A stretch of DNA of 64,000 nt from Granulosicoccus sp964390335 (GTDB lineage Bacteria > Pseudomonadota > Gammaproteobacteria > Granulosicoccales > Granulosicoccaceae): positions 1 to 64,000 of the forward strand of contig CAYMHU010000018.1 in NCBI GenBank assembly GCA_964390335.1, written 5' to 3'. Under the pieces are notes generated by a model. That model had not been told where the DNA came from. It saw nothing but the letters and a program-made list of their open reading frames with translations, and did no database searches. The position numbers and the translations under genes were made by a program. This document shows, piece by piece, positions 34,865 through 43,696 of the stretch. Numbering within the stretch: the first letter of the stretch is position 1; each line of letters starts with the position of its first letter.

Positions 34865-36283
34865 ATGAATCCAATGGCAACGATCAAATCCAGAATGATG
34901 TCCGTTAAAAACGGATTGTCACTGTCACGACTCAAGCATGTGTTAAACGATGCCAGAGAGCGTGTGCGCTTAATGGAGATGATTGGCTTTGCGCTGTTTG
35001 TTCCACTTGTCGGCGCGCAGGTATTTTCCAACGACCCTCTTGGTTTGAACTCCGGATTTCCATGGCTAGCTGCATTGCCAGTGGTATTCGCTGCGCGATA
35101 CGGTAGTGGCTGGGGAATCAGTTGTGGGATTATTGCTGCGTTAATGTGTGCCTATCCATGGGCGGCTTATGAAGGTCAGGCAAGTGCACTCGTTGTTTTG
35201 GCTGTGGGTACCGTAATCTTATGTGTAGTGGTTGGTGATTCGGCAACTGCGTGGCGACGTCGCAGCGGGCAAGCAGAAGCTGAAAACCAGTATTTACGGC
35301 ATCGCTTAAAAGAATTTTCTAACGACTATCACGTGCTGAAAGTCTCGCATGGTCAGCTAGAAGAATACATGGCGGGGCAACGACTGAGTCTTCGCTCCGC
35401 GCTACAGCAACTCCAGCCGGTTTTATCCTCGTCAGACGATGGGCTAAAAGCCGGTAGTGAGCTTATGGCAGTGTTCGCACAGTTTTGTTCGGTACAAATC
35501 GCCGGGCTATACCCTATTGAAAACGGCGCCCAATTGAATGTTGAACCTGTTGCTACTCACGGCGATATGGTCGCCTTGCCTAAAGACGACCCGCTATTAA
35601 ATCTTGCTATTACAGAGCGCAAGCTGGTTAGCGTTAAGGTTGAGTCACTTGCCAATGATGCGAATGAATCTGCATTGTTGGCGGTTGTGCCATTGGTGGA
35701 TGCCCAAGGCCAACTGCACGGCGTGCTGGCAATCAAAGATATGCACTTCATGGCTTTTCAGCAAGACAACTTGAATATATTGGCATTATTGGGTGGCTAC
35801 ATTGGGGACATGTTGACTCGATCGCGTGGCCAGAGCCAATCTAATACTGGATTGTTCTCAGCAGAGCTGGACACTGCGCTTCGATTTGCACGTTCGCACA
35901 GTGTTCAATCAACATTAGTGTGTATTCGCCTAATAGAGCATAACCAGAGTGAAGCAGTACTGGACTTTATAACCGCCAGTATTCGTAGTCTTGATAGTGC
36001 TTGGATGCCTCCCGAAGATTACGCAACGCCGTCCGCCGCTGTGCTATTGCCCTTAATGACTGAGATGCAAAGTGAAGCCTATTTGCTTCGATTGCGCAGT
36101 GCCGTGCAGGAGAAGTTTGAAACTGACTTGCAGCTACTAACCGAATCCGTGGCCATTATGCAGATTGATGCGCATGATAGTCGACAAGTGTGTCTTGATT
36201 TTATTCGTAATCATACCGGTCCGGTTAACGCTTCGGTGCAAGACGATAACTATAACGAGATGGCGCAAGAACGTGCAGCATAA
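34865..36283 (+). CDS. pelD: c-di-GMP receptor PelD
   Basis: A 472-residue inner-membrane receptor that switches on Pel synthesis when c-di-GMP is bound. About four TM helices (~40-135) are followed by a coiled-coil segment, a GAF domain (~190-320) and a degenerate GGDEF domain with no active site. The RxxD inhibitory-type binding motif is kept as R374-S-L-D377, and a downstream arginine (YLLRLRSAV) occupies the place of the third ligand in P. aeruginosa PelD. The length is close to the 455-residue reference. It starts 10 bp after pelC; its end overlaps the chosen pelE start. Confidence 0.93.
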   Translation: MNPMATIKSRMMSVKNGLSLSRLKHVLNDARERVRLMEMIGFALFVPLVGAQVFSNDPLGLNSGFPWLAALPVVFAARYGSGWGISCGIIAALMCAYPWAAYEGQASALVVLAVGTVILCVVVGDSATAWRRRSGQAEAENQYLRHRLKEFSNDYHVLKVSHGQLEEYMAGQRLSLRSALQQLQPVLSSSDDGLKAGSELMAVFAQFCSVQIAGLYPIENGAQLNVEPVATHGDMVALPKDDPLLNLAITERKLVSVKVESLANDANESALLAVVPLVDAQGQLHGVLAIKDMHFMAFQQDNLNILALLGGYIGDMLTRSRGQSQSNTGLFSAELDTALRFARSHSVQSTLVCIRLIEHNQSEAVLDFITASIRSLDSAWMPPEDYATPSAAVLLPLMTEMQSEAYLLRLRSAVQEKFETDLQLLTESVAIMQIDAHDSRQVCLDFIRNHTGPVNASVQDDNYNEMAQERAA

Positions 36284-37295
36284 ATCCATAGCTGTTGTAA
36301 TACTGCTGTTGGCTGTACTGGTAGAGGCGATTTTGTTCTTGCAACTGCTGGGTGCAAGTCCGGTAACGTTAAACAGTGTTGTGTGGATTGCATTGCATAC
36401 GGTCGCTGCTGCATGTGCTGCGGTGGCTATCGCCTTGCATGTCAGTCTATCGTCTGATGGACGTCAGCGTGGCAGCTTTATCCACTTTTTCGCGCTGGCA
36501 TTCAGTTTTAGCTGGGCGTTGCCTTTGATTGGCGCCCTGGGTGGGTTCGCGTCGTTGGTTTGTGGAATTCATTTTGCTGAGAAGCGTCATCGTCAAAGCG
36601 TGTTTTGGCAATTTACCGATAATCCAGACTTGCCGTTTACCACGCCGATTGGCAGGCAATCCACAAACTATGATAACCGGGGATTTAGTGAGCAATTTGC
36701 GTATAGTCAAGATCATCAAGATATCTATCGCAAAGTACTGTCGGCAGCCAATATTCGAAGTTCACTGTCGGTGGATGCGCTAAAAAAGGCGGTACTGCAT
36801 CCTGATGAGCGTGTCCGGCTAACGGCCTATCAGTCGCTGGATAGAAAAGTCACCAGTTTGAACCTTGAGATACAGAAACTCGAATCGACTGTTGCTGCGC
36901 AGAAGGGTCTGGATAAGTCCAACACCTGGTTGCAAATTGCCAGTAATTATTGGGAGTTGCTAACGCTTGAAAAAGACGAGCCTGTTGCCCGTCGTCTGTT
37001 GCTTGAAAAAGCCGCTGCTGCATCATCTCATGCTATAGCGATCATGCCTGAGAATCGTAATGCTCACTTTACGCTTGGACGTGTTGCCTTGTTCCAGGGT
37101 GATCTTGCATTAGCTAAAAAATCACTGGTGAACGCAGCTAAACATGGCATGCCTAAAGAAGTGTTATTGCCGTATATGGCAGAAGTTGCTTTTGAGGAAG
37201 GCGAGTACACTGATGTAAAAAAACTGTTGTCATTGATTGATAGTTCGTTTACTAAATACCCGCCACTAAAGCCGGTCATGGAGTATTGGTCATGA
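36273..37295 (+). CDS. pelE: Pel synthase complex protein PelE
   Basis: A 340-residue inner-membrane protein (P. aeruginosa PelE is ~329). Two N-terminal helices (~6-25 and ~35-55, with a further hydrophobic stretch ~70-90) are followed by a soluble TPR-like region, including NTWLQIASNYWELLTLEKDEP and RNAHFTLGRVALFQGDLALAKKSLVNAAKHG. It probably bridges PelD and PelG to the polymerase PelF. The frame is open far upstream, but those residues come from inside pelD; GTG 36273 (MQHKSIAVV) fits best and overlaps the pelD end by 11 bp. The stop overlaps pelF. Confidence 0.88.
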   Translation: MQHKSIAVVILLLAVLVEAILFLQLLGASPVTLNSVVWIALHTVAAACAAVAIALHVSLSSDGRQRGSFIHFFALAFSFSWALPLIGALGGFASLVCGIHFAEKRHRQSVFWQFTDNPDLPFTTPIGRQSTNYDNRGFSEQFAYSQDHQDIYRKVLSAANIRSSLSVDALKKAVLHPDERVRLTAYQSLDRKVTSLNLEIQKLESTVAAQKGLDKSNTWLQIASNYWELLTLEKDEPVARRLLLEKAAAASSHAIAIMPENRNAHFTLGRVALFQGDLALAKKSLVNAAKHGMPKEVLLPYMAEVAFEEGEYTDVKKLLSLIDSSFTKYPPLKPVMEYWS

Positions 37296-38893
37296 ATGGC
37301 TCGCCGCGTTACAACCCAATGGCCCATGCCGATGTGTGTTTATTGCTTGAAGGGACCTACCCGTATGTAAGAGGCGGGGTATCCACCTGGGTAAAGCAGT
37401 TGATTGAGCGTATGCCTACGCTACGGTTTTCAATTATATTTTTAGGCGCGAATCCCGGTGATTACGATGAGCCTGCCTACGAAATAGCCGACAACATTGT
37501 CCACATAGAAATTCACTATTTGCTGGACAACGCAGTCAACGACAATGGCAAACTGCGTGGTTCGACACTACTGCACTCAGTTGCCAGTAATCTGTTAGGC
37601 AAGAATAACAAGAAAGCCAATCAATTTAAGGTCTGTAGCCACGCGCATGCGCAACTAAAGGACGAGGAAAGTCCGCTGGAAGCAAGCGTTATTGACTCGT
37701 TCACCGAATTGTTAATTGGCGAGGATGCATTGACAGCACATGACCTTGCCCATAATCGCCATGCATGGGAAGTCATTCGAGAGAAATATCATGATGCGCC
37801 AGCGGGGCTCGATTTCAATCATTTTTTTTGGACTGTGCGTAGTATGCACGAGCCTTTGTTTACATTGGCATCCATTGCTGCCAACGCACCATCGGCCGAT
37901 TTATATCACTCGGTATCAACCGGCTATGCTGGCTACCTTGGTGCTATGTGTCAAAGCCAGACTCAGAAACCCTATATTATAAGTGAGCACGGTATCTACA
38001 CCAAAGAGCGCGAGTTGGACCTTGCACAAGTGGATTGGATACCGGCGGACCTTGACCCTTTTCGTGTTGGTTTGAACGACAACATGAACTATCTGCGTAG
38101 CGTTTGGATACGTTTTTTTAAATCGTTGGGGCGCATGTCGTATAGTTCGGCTAATCAAGTTTTTACGCTGTTTAATGGTAATCGATTAAGACAAATTCAA
38201 GATGGCGCTAACCCGGATACGTTAAGCATCATTCCTAACGGGGTTGATGTTGTTCGATACGCAAAGGTGCGCCGGGCAGTCGATGCTCCTGTTCCACCAG
38301 TATTAGGGTTGATGGGACGGGTAGTGCCGATTAAAGACATCAAGAATTTCATTCGTTCCATGCGCATTATTCGTGAGGCTATACCTAGTGCGGAAGGATG
38401 GTTGATAGGCCCTGTAGATGAAGACCCTGAGTACACCGAAGAATGTAAGCAACTAATAAAAAGCCTGGATCTCGAAGATGTGGTGCTGTTTAAGGGGTTT
38501 CAAAAGCCTGACGACATGTTTCCAAAGTTAGGATTAAACGTACTTACATCAGTATCTGAAGGGCAGCCGTTAGTTGTGCTTGAAGGTTATGCCGCAGGCA
38601 TTCCAACTGTAACCACGGATGTTGGTAGTTGTGCTGAGCTTGTTTATGGGATTACAAAAGAAGATCAAGCAATGGGGTCTGCAGGTGAGGTAGTGCCGAT
38701 TGCCAGCCCAGCGAAATTTGCCGACGCTGCAATACGACTACTAAGCGACCGACACGCTTGGGACGCAGCCAGTGCGGTGGCGACAGAGCGCGTAGAAAAC
38801 TACTATGACGAGAACGATATGGTTAATACCTATCGGGACATTTATGAATCCGAAATAGCGCTTGGTAAGTCTGCTGTAAGGAAGGCAGGGTAG
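37292..38893 (+). CDS. pelF: Pel glycosyltransferase PelF
   Basis: A 533-residue cytosolic GT-B (GT4) glycosyltransferase that builds the N-acetylgalactosamine-rich Pel polymer. The N-terminal signature ADVCLLLEGTYPYVRGGVSTWVKQLI is diagnostic of PelF. ISEHGIYTKERELDL, the nucleotide-sugar region GLMGRVVPIKDIKNFIRS and the ExxxxxxxE catalytic motif (SEGQPLVVLEGYAAG) follow. It is slightly longer than the 507-residue reference. ATG 37292 overlaps the pelE TGA (ATGA). An in-frame TTG at 37286 is less likely. Confidence 0.96.
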   Translation: MNGSPRYNPMAHADVCLLLEGTYPYVRGGVSTWVKQLIERMPTLRFSIIFLGANPGDYDEPAYEIADNIVHIEIHYLLDNAVNDNGKLRGSTLLHSVASNLLGKNNKKANQFKVCSHAHAQLKDEESPLEASVIDSFTELLIGEDALTAHDLAHNRHAWEVIREKYHDAPAGLDFNHFFWTVRSMHEPLFTLASIAANAPSADLYHSVSTGYAGYLGAMCQSQTQKPYIISEHGIYTKERELDLAQVDWIPADLDPFRVGLNDNMNYLRSVWIRFFKSLGRMSYSSANQVFTLFNGNRLRQIQDGANPDTLSIIPNGVDVVRYAKVRRAVDAPVPPVLGLMGRVVPIKDIKNFIRSMRIIREAIPSAEGWLIGPVDEDPEYTEECKQLIKSLDLEDVVLFKGFQKPDDMFPKLGLNVLTSVSEGQPLVVLEGYAAGIPTVTTDVGSCAELVYGITKEDQAMGSAGEVVPIASPAKFADAAIRLLSDRHAWDAASAVATERVENYYDENDMVNTYRDIYESEIALGKSAVRKAG

Positions 38894-38897
38894 CACG

Positions 38898-40334
38898 ATG
38901 GCTGGAATTGGATTTGAATTACGCAAATACCTGGATGACGATTCATTCACCGGATCGCTTAAAGCATATGGCTTTGCAGGATTAATCAGTGCCGGTCCAT
39001 GGGTGTTGTCCATTATTGGCGTTATGCTGATTGGCATTATTGCGCTAGCGCAACAGGTAGGTGGTGAGCAGATAGAACAGTTTACAACCTCCGTTACGTG
39101 GATGATGGGCGCCTCACTGATCCTCACCGGATTATTGCAGTTGGTGTTCACCCGTTTTATTGCAGATCGCTTGTTTGAAGGTCGCGATCAAATCGTTAAC
39201 CCCAATTTGTTCGGCGCGTTGTTGCTAACCACGTTGGTCAGTGTTGTGTTTGCGGTTTTACTGGCATTAACGGTATTCAATGAATCGCTGGCCTACGAGT
39301 GGCTGATGATAGCCAACTTTGCGGCGCTGTCTAATATTTGGATAGTGGTAATTTTTACCGCTGGCCTCAAGAAATTTAAACTCATACTGTATGCGTTTGC
39401 TGCGGGTTACGTCGCAACCGTATTGTTGTCTTTCGTATTTATCCCGTTTGGTCTAGTCGGGCTGTTGGCTGGATTGTTAATTGGGCATGCAATTCTATTG
39501 TTTCTGATGCTGGGTGTGATTATTCCTGAATACCCCGTGACGCATGCATTGTCACGAGAGTTCTTGCTGCGCAAAAACATCTTTCCGATCCTTATTGCTA
39601 TTGGTTTTTTCTATAACCTGGGTATTTGGGTTGATAAATTACTTTTCTGGCTTAACCCGGGTACGTCTGAGGCTGTTATCGGCCCGCTACGCAGCTCAAT
39701 CATCTATGACATGCCAATTTTTCTTGCTTACTTAAGCATCATTCCGGGTATGGCGGTTTTTTTACTGCGTATTGAAACTGATTTTGCGTTGGCTTATGAA
39801 GGGTTTTTTAAAGCAGTGCGTGGCAACGCCACCTTGCAGGAAATTGAGCTGTTGGGAAATGAAATGGTTCTGGCCGTACGCGCAGGATTATTTCAGATTG
39901 TACGGGTGCAAGGTGTCACCGTGCTAATTCTGTATCTACTCGGCCCCAGCATTATTTCCTGGCTCAATATTTCGCCAAAGTATGTGCATCTTTATTACAT
40001 TGATTTGGTCGGTGTGGCTGCGCAAGTTTTAATGTTGGCTGTATTAAACGTGTCGTTTTATCTTGATAGGTTAAAAGATGCTTTGGTGTTAACTGCCATG
40101 TTGCTTATCACTAATACACTATTCACCTGGATATCGTTGCAACTAGGGCCTCAGTACTATGGGTATGGGTTTGGTTTGTCCATGGTGGTTACAGCAATAA
40201 CCGGCGTGTTAATGCTGTCTCGTGAAATGGACAATATTGAATTTCATACGTTTATGCGCGAACGTAATACAGCGGATTCAGCGCCGGATACCGACTATAT
40301 GGCTAGTGAGCTTTCAGCGGTGCAATCATCATGA
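38898..40334 (+). CDS. pelG: Pel exopolysaccharide inner-membrane transporter PelG
   Basis: A 478-residue polytopic protein with about twelve TM helices, of the Wzx-like MOP exporter superfamily. The start MAGIGFELRKYLDDDSFTGSLKAYGFAGLISAGPW is characteristic of PelG. It carries nascent Pel across the inner membrane with PelD/E/F. The C-terminal ~25 residues are polar. It starts 4 bp after pelF and its stop overlaps the pelA start (ATGA). Confidence 0.94.
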   Translation: MAGIGFELRKYLDDDSFTGSLKAYGFAGLISAGPWVLSIIGVMLIGIIALAQQVGGEQIEQFTTSVTWMMGASLILTGLLQLVFTRFIADRLFEGRDQIVNPNLFGALLLTTLVSVVFAVLLALTVFNESLAYEWLMIANFAALSNIWIVVIFTAGLKKFKLILYAFAAGYVATVLLSFVFIPFGLVGLLAGLLIGHAILLFLMLGVIIPEYPVTHALSREFLLRKNIFPILIAIGFFYNLGIWVDKLLFWLNPGTSEAVIGPLRSSIIYDMPIFLAYLSIIPGMAVFLLRIETDFALAYEGFFKAVRGNATLQEIELLGNEMVLAVRAGLFQIVRVQGVTVLILYLLGPSIISWLNISPKYVHLYYIDLVGVAAQVLMLAVLNVSFYLDRLKDALVLTAMLLITNTLFTWISLQLGPQYYGYGFGLSMVVTAITGVLMLSREMDNIEFHTFMRERNTADSAPDTDYMASELSAVQSS

Positions 40335-43300
40335 GTTCTGCAGTGGGACAGTGGCGATTTATCAGATGTACGCGAGTGTTTTTACTGCTTGCGCTAGTCA
40401 TTATTGCGAGCGCGTGTGCAACGTCAATGCGTACTGGGAATCAAGCATTTCCAGTCCAGCTGACGCAAGCGACATGGGCCGTTAAGCCAGTGGTAAATGG
40501 GTCTAGGTATGCCACGGCATCAGACACGGTTGCCTCACTGATTGAAACACAGTTGTACGCAAACGGCATTCAGCGATTGAATCAACGTCGTGCAGACTAT
40601 GCCATATCGGGCAAGTTGCACGAATGGCGATACAACAATCCTGCGATGGAACGTTATCCAACTGTGTCGATGGATTTAGCAGTTCAAGAAGTCGCAACAG
40701 GTGATGTCATTTGGCGCGGTAGTCACTCTCATACCGGTAGGTTAATTAAAACTTTATCAGGTGTAGGCAATAAAGTTGTTGCTGAGCTGATTGCTGAATT
40801 TAAACGCGATATTGATGCAGTAGATATTAAAGCACCAACAACATTGAATTTGGCACAGAACACTAATTCATCGGTGGTCGTTGGTAGCGAATTACTGAAC
40901 GAGTCGAATTCTGGCAATGTTTCGGGTGTGTCCAGTGCATTGCGAACTAGTGGAGCATCGGTTTATCTGAATGCAAAACAAACTAATATTGATGTGGTTG
41001 GAAAGAGTGTGGCTTTTTACTACGGTGTTAAACCGCCAGTATCAGTGCTAAGTCAGTTCGATCGTATCATACTTGAATCGGACAACATTACTAACGAAGA
41101 ATTAGCCCAACTGAAGGTTAGCGAAGCTGATTTGTTTGCCTATGTCAGTGTAGGTGAAATCGGGAAAGATCGCGATTGGGCATCGAAGATATCGCCTTCG
41201 TGGGTGTTGGGTGTAAATGAGCATTGGGGCAGTTCGGTATTGGATCTGGGCCATGCCGGCTGGGTTTCTTTTTTGTATCAACGTGTGGATGAGTTGGTTG
41301 CTCAAGGTTATGGCGGACTGTTTCTCGACACGATGGACAGCTTTTTAATCTACGCAAAAACCGAAGAACAACGAGAGGTCCAGCAGCGTGGCTTAGAAAG
41401 CATTATCAGCGGTATTAAAGCACGTCATCCGCAACTCAAACTAATCGCTAATCGCGGTTTCGAAGTGCTTGACGGTATTGGTGAACATCTGGATGCCATA
41501 GCGGCAGAGTCGTTATTCGTGGGCTGGAATAACAGTGCTCAAGAGTATCAGCCAGTTAATACGCAAGACAGACAATGGTTGACGAATAAACTGACTGCAG
41601 CTAAACAGCAGTTTGGACTAGATGTGATTGCAATAGATTACCTGCCGCCAGAGCGTCGTGACGAGGCGCGCCAAATTGCATCTGATATTGTCGATTTAGG
41701 GTTTATACCCTGGGTTTCAACGCCGGCATTAGATTATATCGGTGTGGGTGCGCAGGAAGTCATGCCGCGTGAAGTTATTCTTATCTATGATGGGGCCAAA
41801 TCACAGGGTATTGAAAATAGTCATGTTCATAAACTGATAGCCACTCCACTGGAATATTATGGTTATGTGCCAGTGTATGTGGATATTGCTAGCGATAACT
41901 TGCCAGGTGGTGAACTAAAGGGCGTCGTCGCAGGTGTTGTTAGTTGGGTGGACGGTATCGTTGCACGCGATGACTATAAGCCGTGGCTAAAGAAGCAAAT
42001 GCAATCCGATGTGCCCGTGGCGTTATTTGGTTCGCTCGGTATTGCTGCTGATGAATTTGTGCTGGAAAAGCTGGCTGTTGCACCGCTAGCTCAATTCGAC
42101 TTTAACAGTGCGGCCATTCGTACTCAAGATAACTTGATCGGATTCGAACGCAATGTTATACCTCGATTCGATTCCATTAGCATAGGGTTTCACAGTGCTT
42201 CTGAAACGAACAATGTCCATTTAGGATTTGTTGATAACAATGACGTCAAGCTGGACGCAGTGATTACGGGTCCGTGGGGTGGTGTTGCGTTAGATCCCTT
42301 TGCCGCGGCCTTTGACCCCGACGGCGTTGATTACTGGACAATCAATCCGTTCGACTTTTTACAAACGGCATTGAAACTACCGCTCTTGCCCATGCCCGAT
42401 GTCACGACCCTGACGGGTAAACGTTTGTGGTTAGCGCACATAGATGGTGATGCATTGCCGTCGTGGGCAGAGATGCCCGGCAAGCGTTTAGGCGCAGAAG
42501 TGATTTACGATGAAATTTTAGAGCCCTATCAATTACCACACTCCATTTCAGTTGTGGAAGCTGAGCTGACGGCATTTCCAAAATTCATCGATCGAAAAAA
42601 ACGCATGTTTGATGTCGCTCGAAAAATATTAAACGCCCCTTATGTGGAAGCTGCATCTCATACACATAGTCATCCGTTTAAATGGAAGAAGGTTGCGGGC
42701 CGTAAGGAATCCGGTAAATACAATTTAAGAGTACCCGGATACTCCTTTTCGTTCGAACGTGAAACCTTAGGCTCGCTCGCGTTTATAAATAATCAATTGC
42801 TCGAGAACGGTAAGAAAGCCGAGCTACTGTTATGGAGTGGTGATGCATTGCCCGGTGAGGAAGTGCTAGGCATACTTAGCCGAAATAATCTGCACAATTT
42901 AAATGGTGGTAACACAACCATATCTAAGTCAAAAGCGAGTATCAGTGCGGTAAGTCCGATGGCACGGACCGTGGGCGGTTACACGCAGGTGTATGCACCC
43001 ATCATGAATGAAAATGTCTACACAAACGATTGGACGGGGCCATTCGATGGGTTTCGGCGAGTTATTGAAACTTTTGAAATGACCGATCAACCGCGCCGTT
43101 TAAAACCGGTGAATATTTACTATCACTTTTATACCGGTACCAAGATAGCAGCTATGCGTGCACTCGAGGAAGTGTACGAATGGTCGTTGGCGCAAGAAGT
43201 GCACCCGGTTTATGCCAGTGAATACGCCGAATTGGTGCCGGCTTTCAGACAAGCAGGTGTGTCCAGGTATTTAGATGGCACATGGAAAGTCAGTTCCTTA

Positions 43301-43696
43301 GGACCTATTCAGTCGTTAAGAATTCTTGATAAAGATACATGGCCGGAGGTGGCGGGCAGTGTGGGCATCAGTGGCGCCACTGCGTTGCATGACGGTGTGT
43401 ATATCCACACTGCGGGTAATGACACCGTGCTATTCAATCTTAACGATAAACGTCCCAGCGACTACCACTTGGTTTCCGCCAATGGACGTGTGCAGTATTG
43501 GAATACCAACGGCAGCAGTGTTCGCTTTCGAATCAGTGGTCATGTGCCGTTAGAAGTTGAACTAAGAGGTACGCAGGGATGCAGCATTATTAGTCAGGGC
43601 AAAATGATTCGCGGTACACGTACTAACAACGGCAACATCCTGTATAAACTTCCAACCAGAGATAGCTTCGATGCAGTCCTCAACTGTCAAGCGTGA
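40331..43696 (+). CDS. pelA: PelA hydrolase/deacetylase with a fused N-terminal PelC-like lipoprotein domain
   Basis: An 1121-residue periplasmic protein, ~170 longer than P. aeruginosa PelA. Residues 1-29 are a signal with a possible lipobox (ASAC, C29). Residues ~45-160 align with PelC (LHEWRY, VIWRGSHSHTG, LSGVGNKV). Then comes the GH114-like hydrolase, with GYGGLFLDTMDSF and putative catalytic E393 (AAESLF). A Rossmann-like middle follows, then the polysaccharide deacetylase with H703-I-D705-G-D707 and the metal pair H777/H781 (SHTHSHPF), and a C-terminal beta domain. PelA trims and partially deacetylates Pel during export. It is translationally coupled to pelG, and the last 26 bp overlap pelB. 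Confidence 0.93.
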   Translation: MSSAVGQWRFIRCTRVFLLLALVIIASACATSMRTGNQAFPVQLTQATWAVKPVVNGSRYATASDTVASLIETQLYANGIQRLNQRRADYAISGKLHEWRYNNPAMERYPTVSMDLAVQEVATGDVIWRGSHSHTGRLIKTLSGVGNKVVAELIAEFKRDIDAVDIKAPTTLNLAQNTNSSVVVGSELLNESNSGNVSGVSSALRTSGASVYLNAKQTNIDVVGKSVAFYYGVKPPVSVLSQFDRIILESDNITNEELAQLKVSEADLFAYVSVGEIGKDRDWASKISPSWVLGVNEHWGSSVLDLGHAGWVSFLYQRVDELVAQGYGGLFLDTMDSFLIYAKTEEQREVQQRGLESIISGIKARHPQLKLIANRGFEVLDGIGEHLDAIAAESLFVGWNNSAQEYQPVNTQDRQWLTNKLTAAKQQFGLDVIAIDYLPPERRDEARQIASDIVDLGFIPWVSTPALDYIGVGAQEVMPREVILIYDGAKSQGIENSHVHKLIATPLEYYGYVPVYVDIASDNLPGGELKGVVAGVVSWVDGIVARDDYKPWLKKQMQSDVPVALFGSLGIAADEFVLEKLAVAPLAQFDFNSAAIRTQDNLIGFERNVIPRFDSISIGFHSASETNNVHLGFVDNNDVKLDAVITGPWGGVALDPFAAAFDPDGVDYWTINPFDFLQTALKLPLLPMPDVTTLTGKRLWLAHIDGDALPSWAEMPGKRLGAEVIYDEILEPYQLPHSISVVEAELTAFPKFIDRKKRMFDVARKILNAPYVEAASHTHSHPFKWKKVAGRKESGKYNLRVPGYSFSFERETLGSLAFINNQLLENGKKAELLLWSGDALPGEEVLGILSRNNLHNLNGGNTTISKSKASISAVSPMARTVGGYTQVYAPIMNENVYTNDWTGPFDGFRRVIETFEMTDQPRRLKPVNIYYHFYTGTKIAAMRALEEVYEWSLAQEVHPVYASEYAELVPAFRQAGVSRYLDGTWKVSSLGPIQSLRILDKDTWPEVAGSVGISGATALHDGVYIHTAGNDTVLFNLNDKRPSDYHLVSANGRVQYWNTNGSSVRFRISGHVPLEVELRGTQGCSIISQGKMIRGTRTNNGNILYKLPTRDSFDAVLNCQA

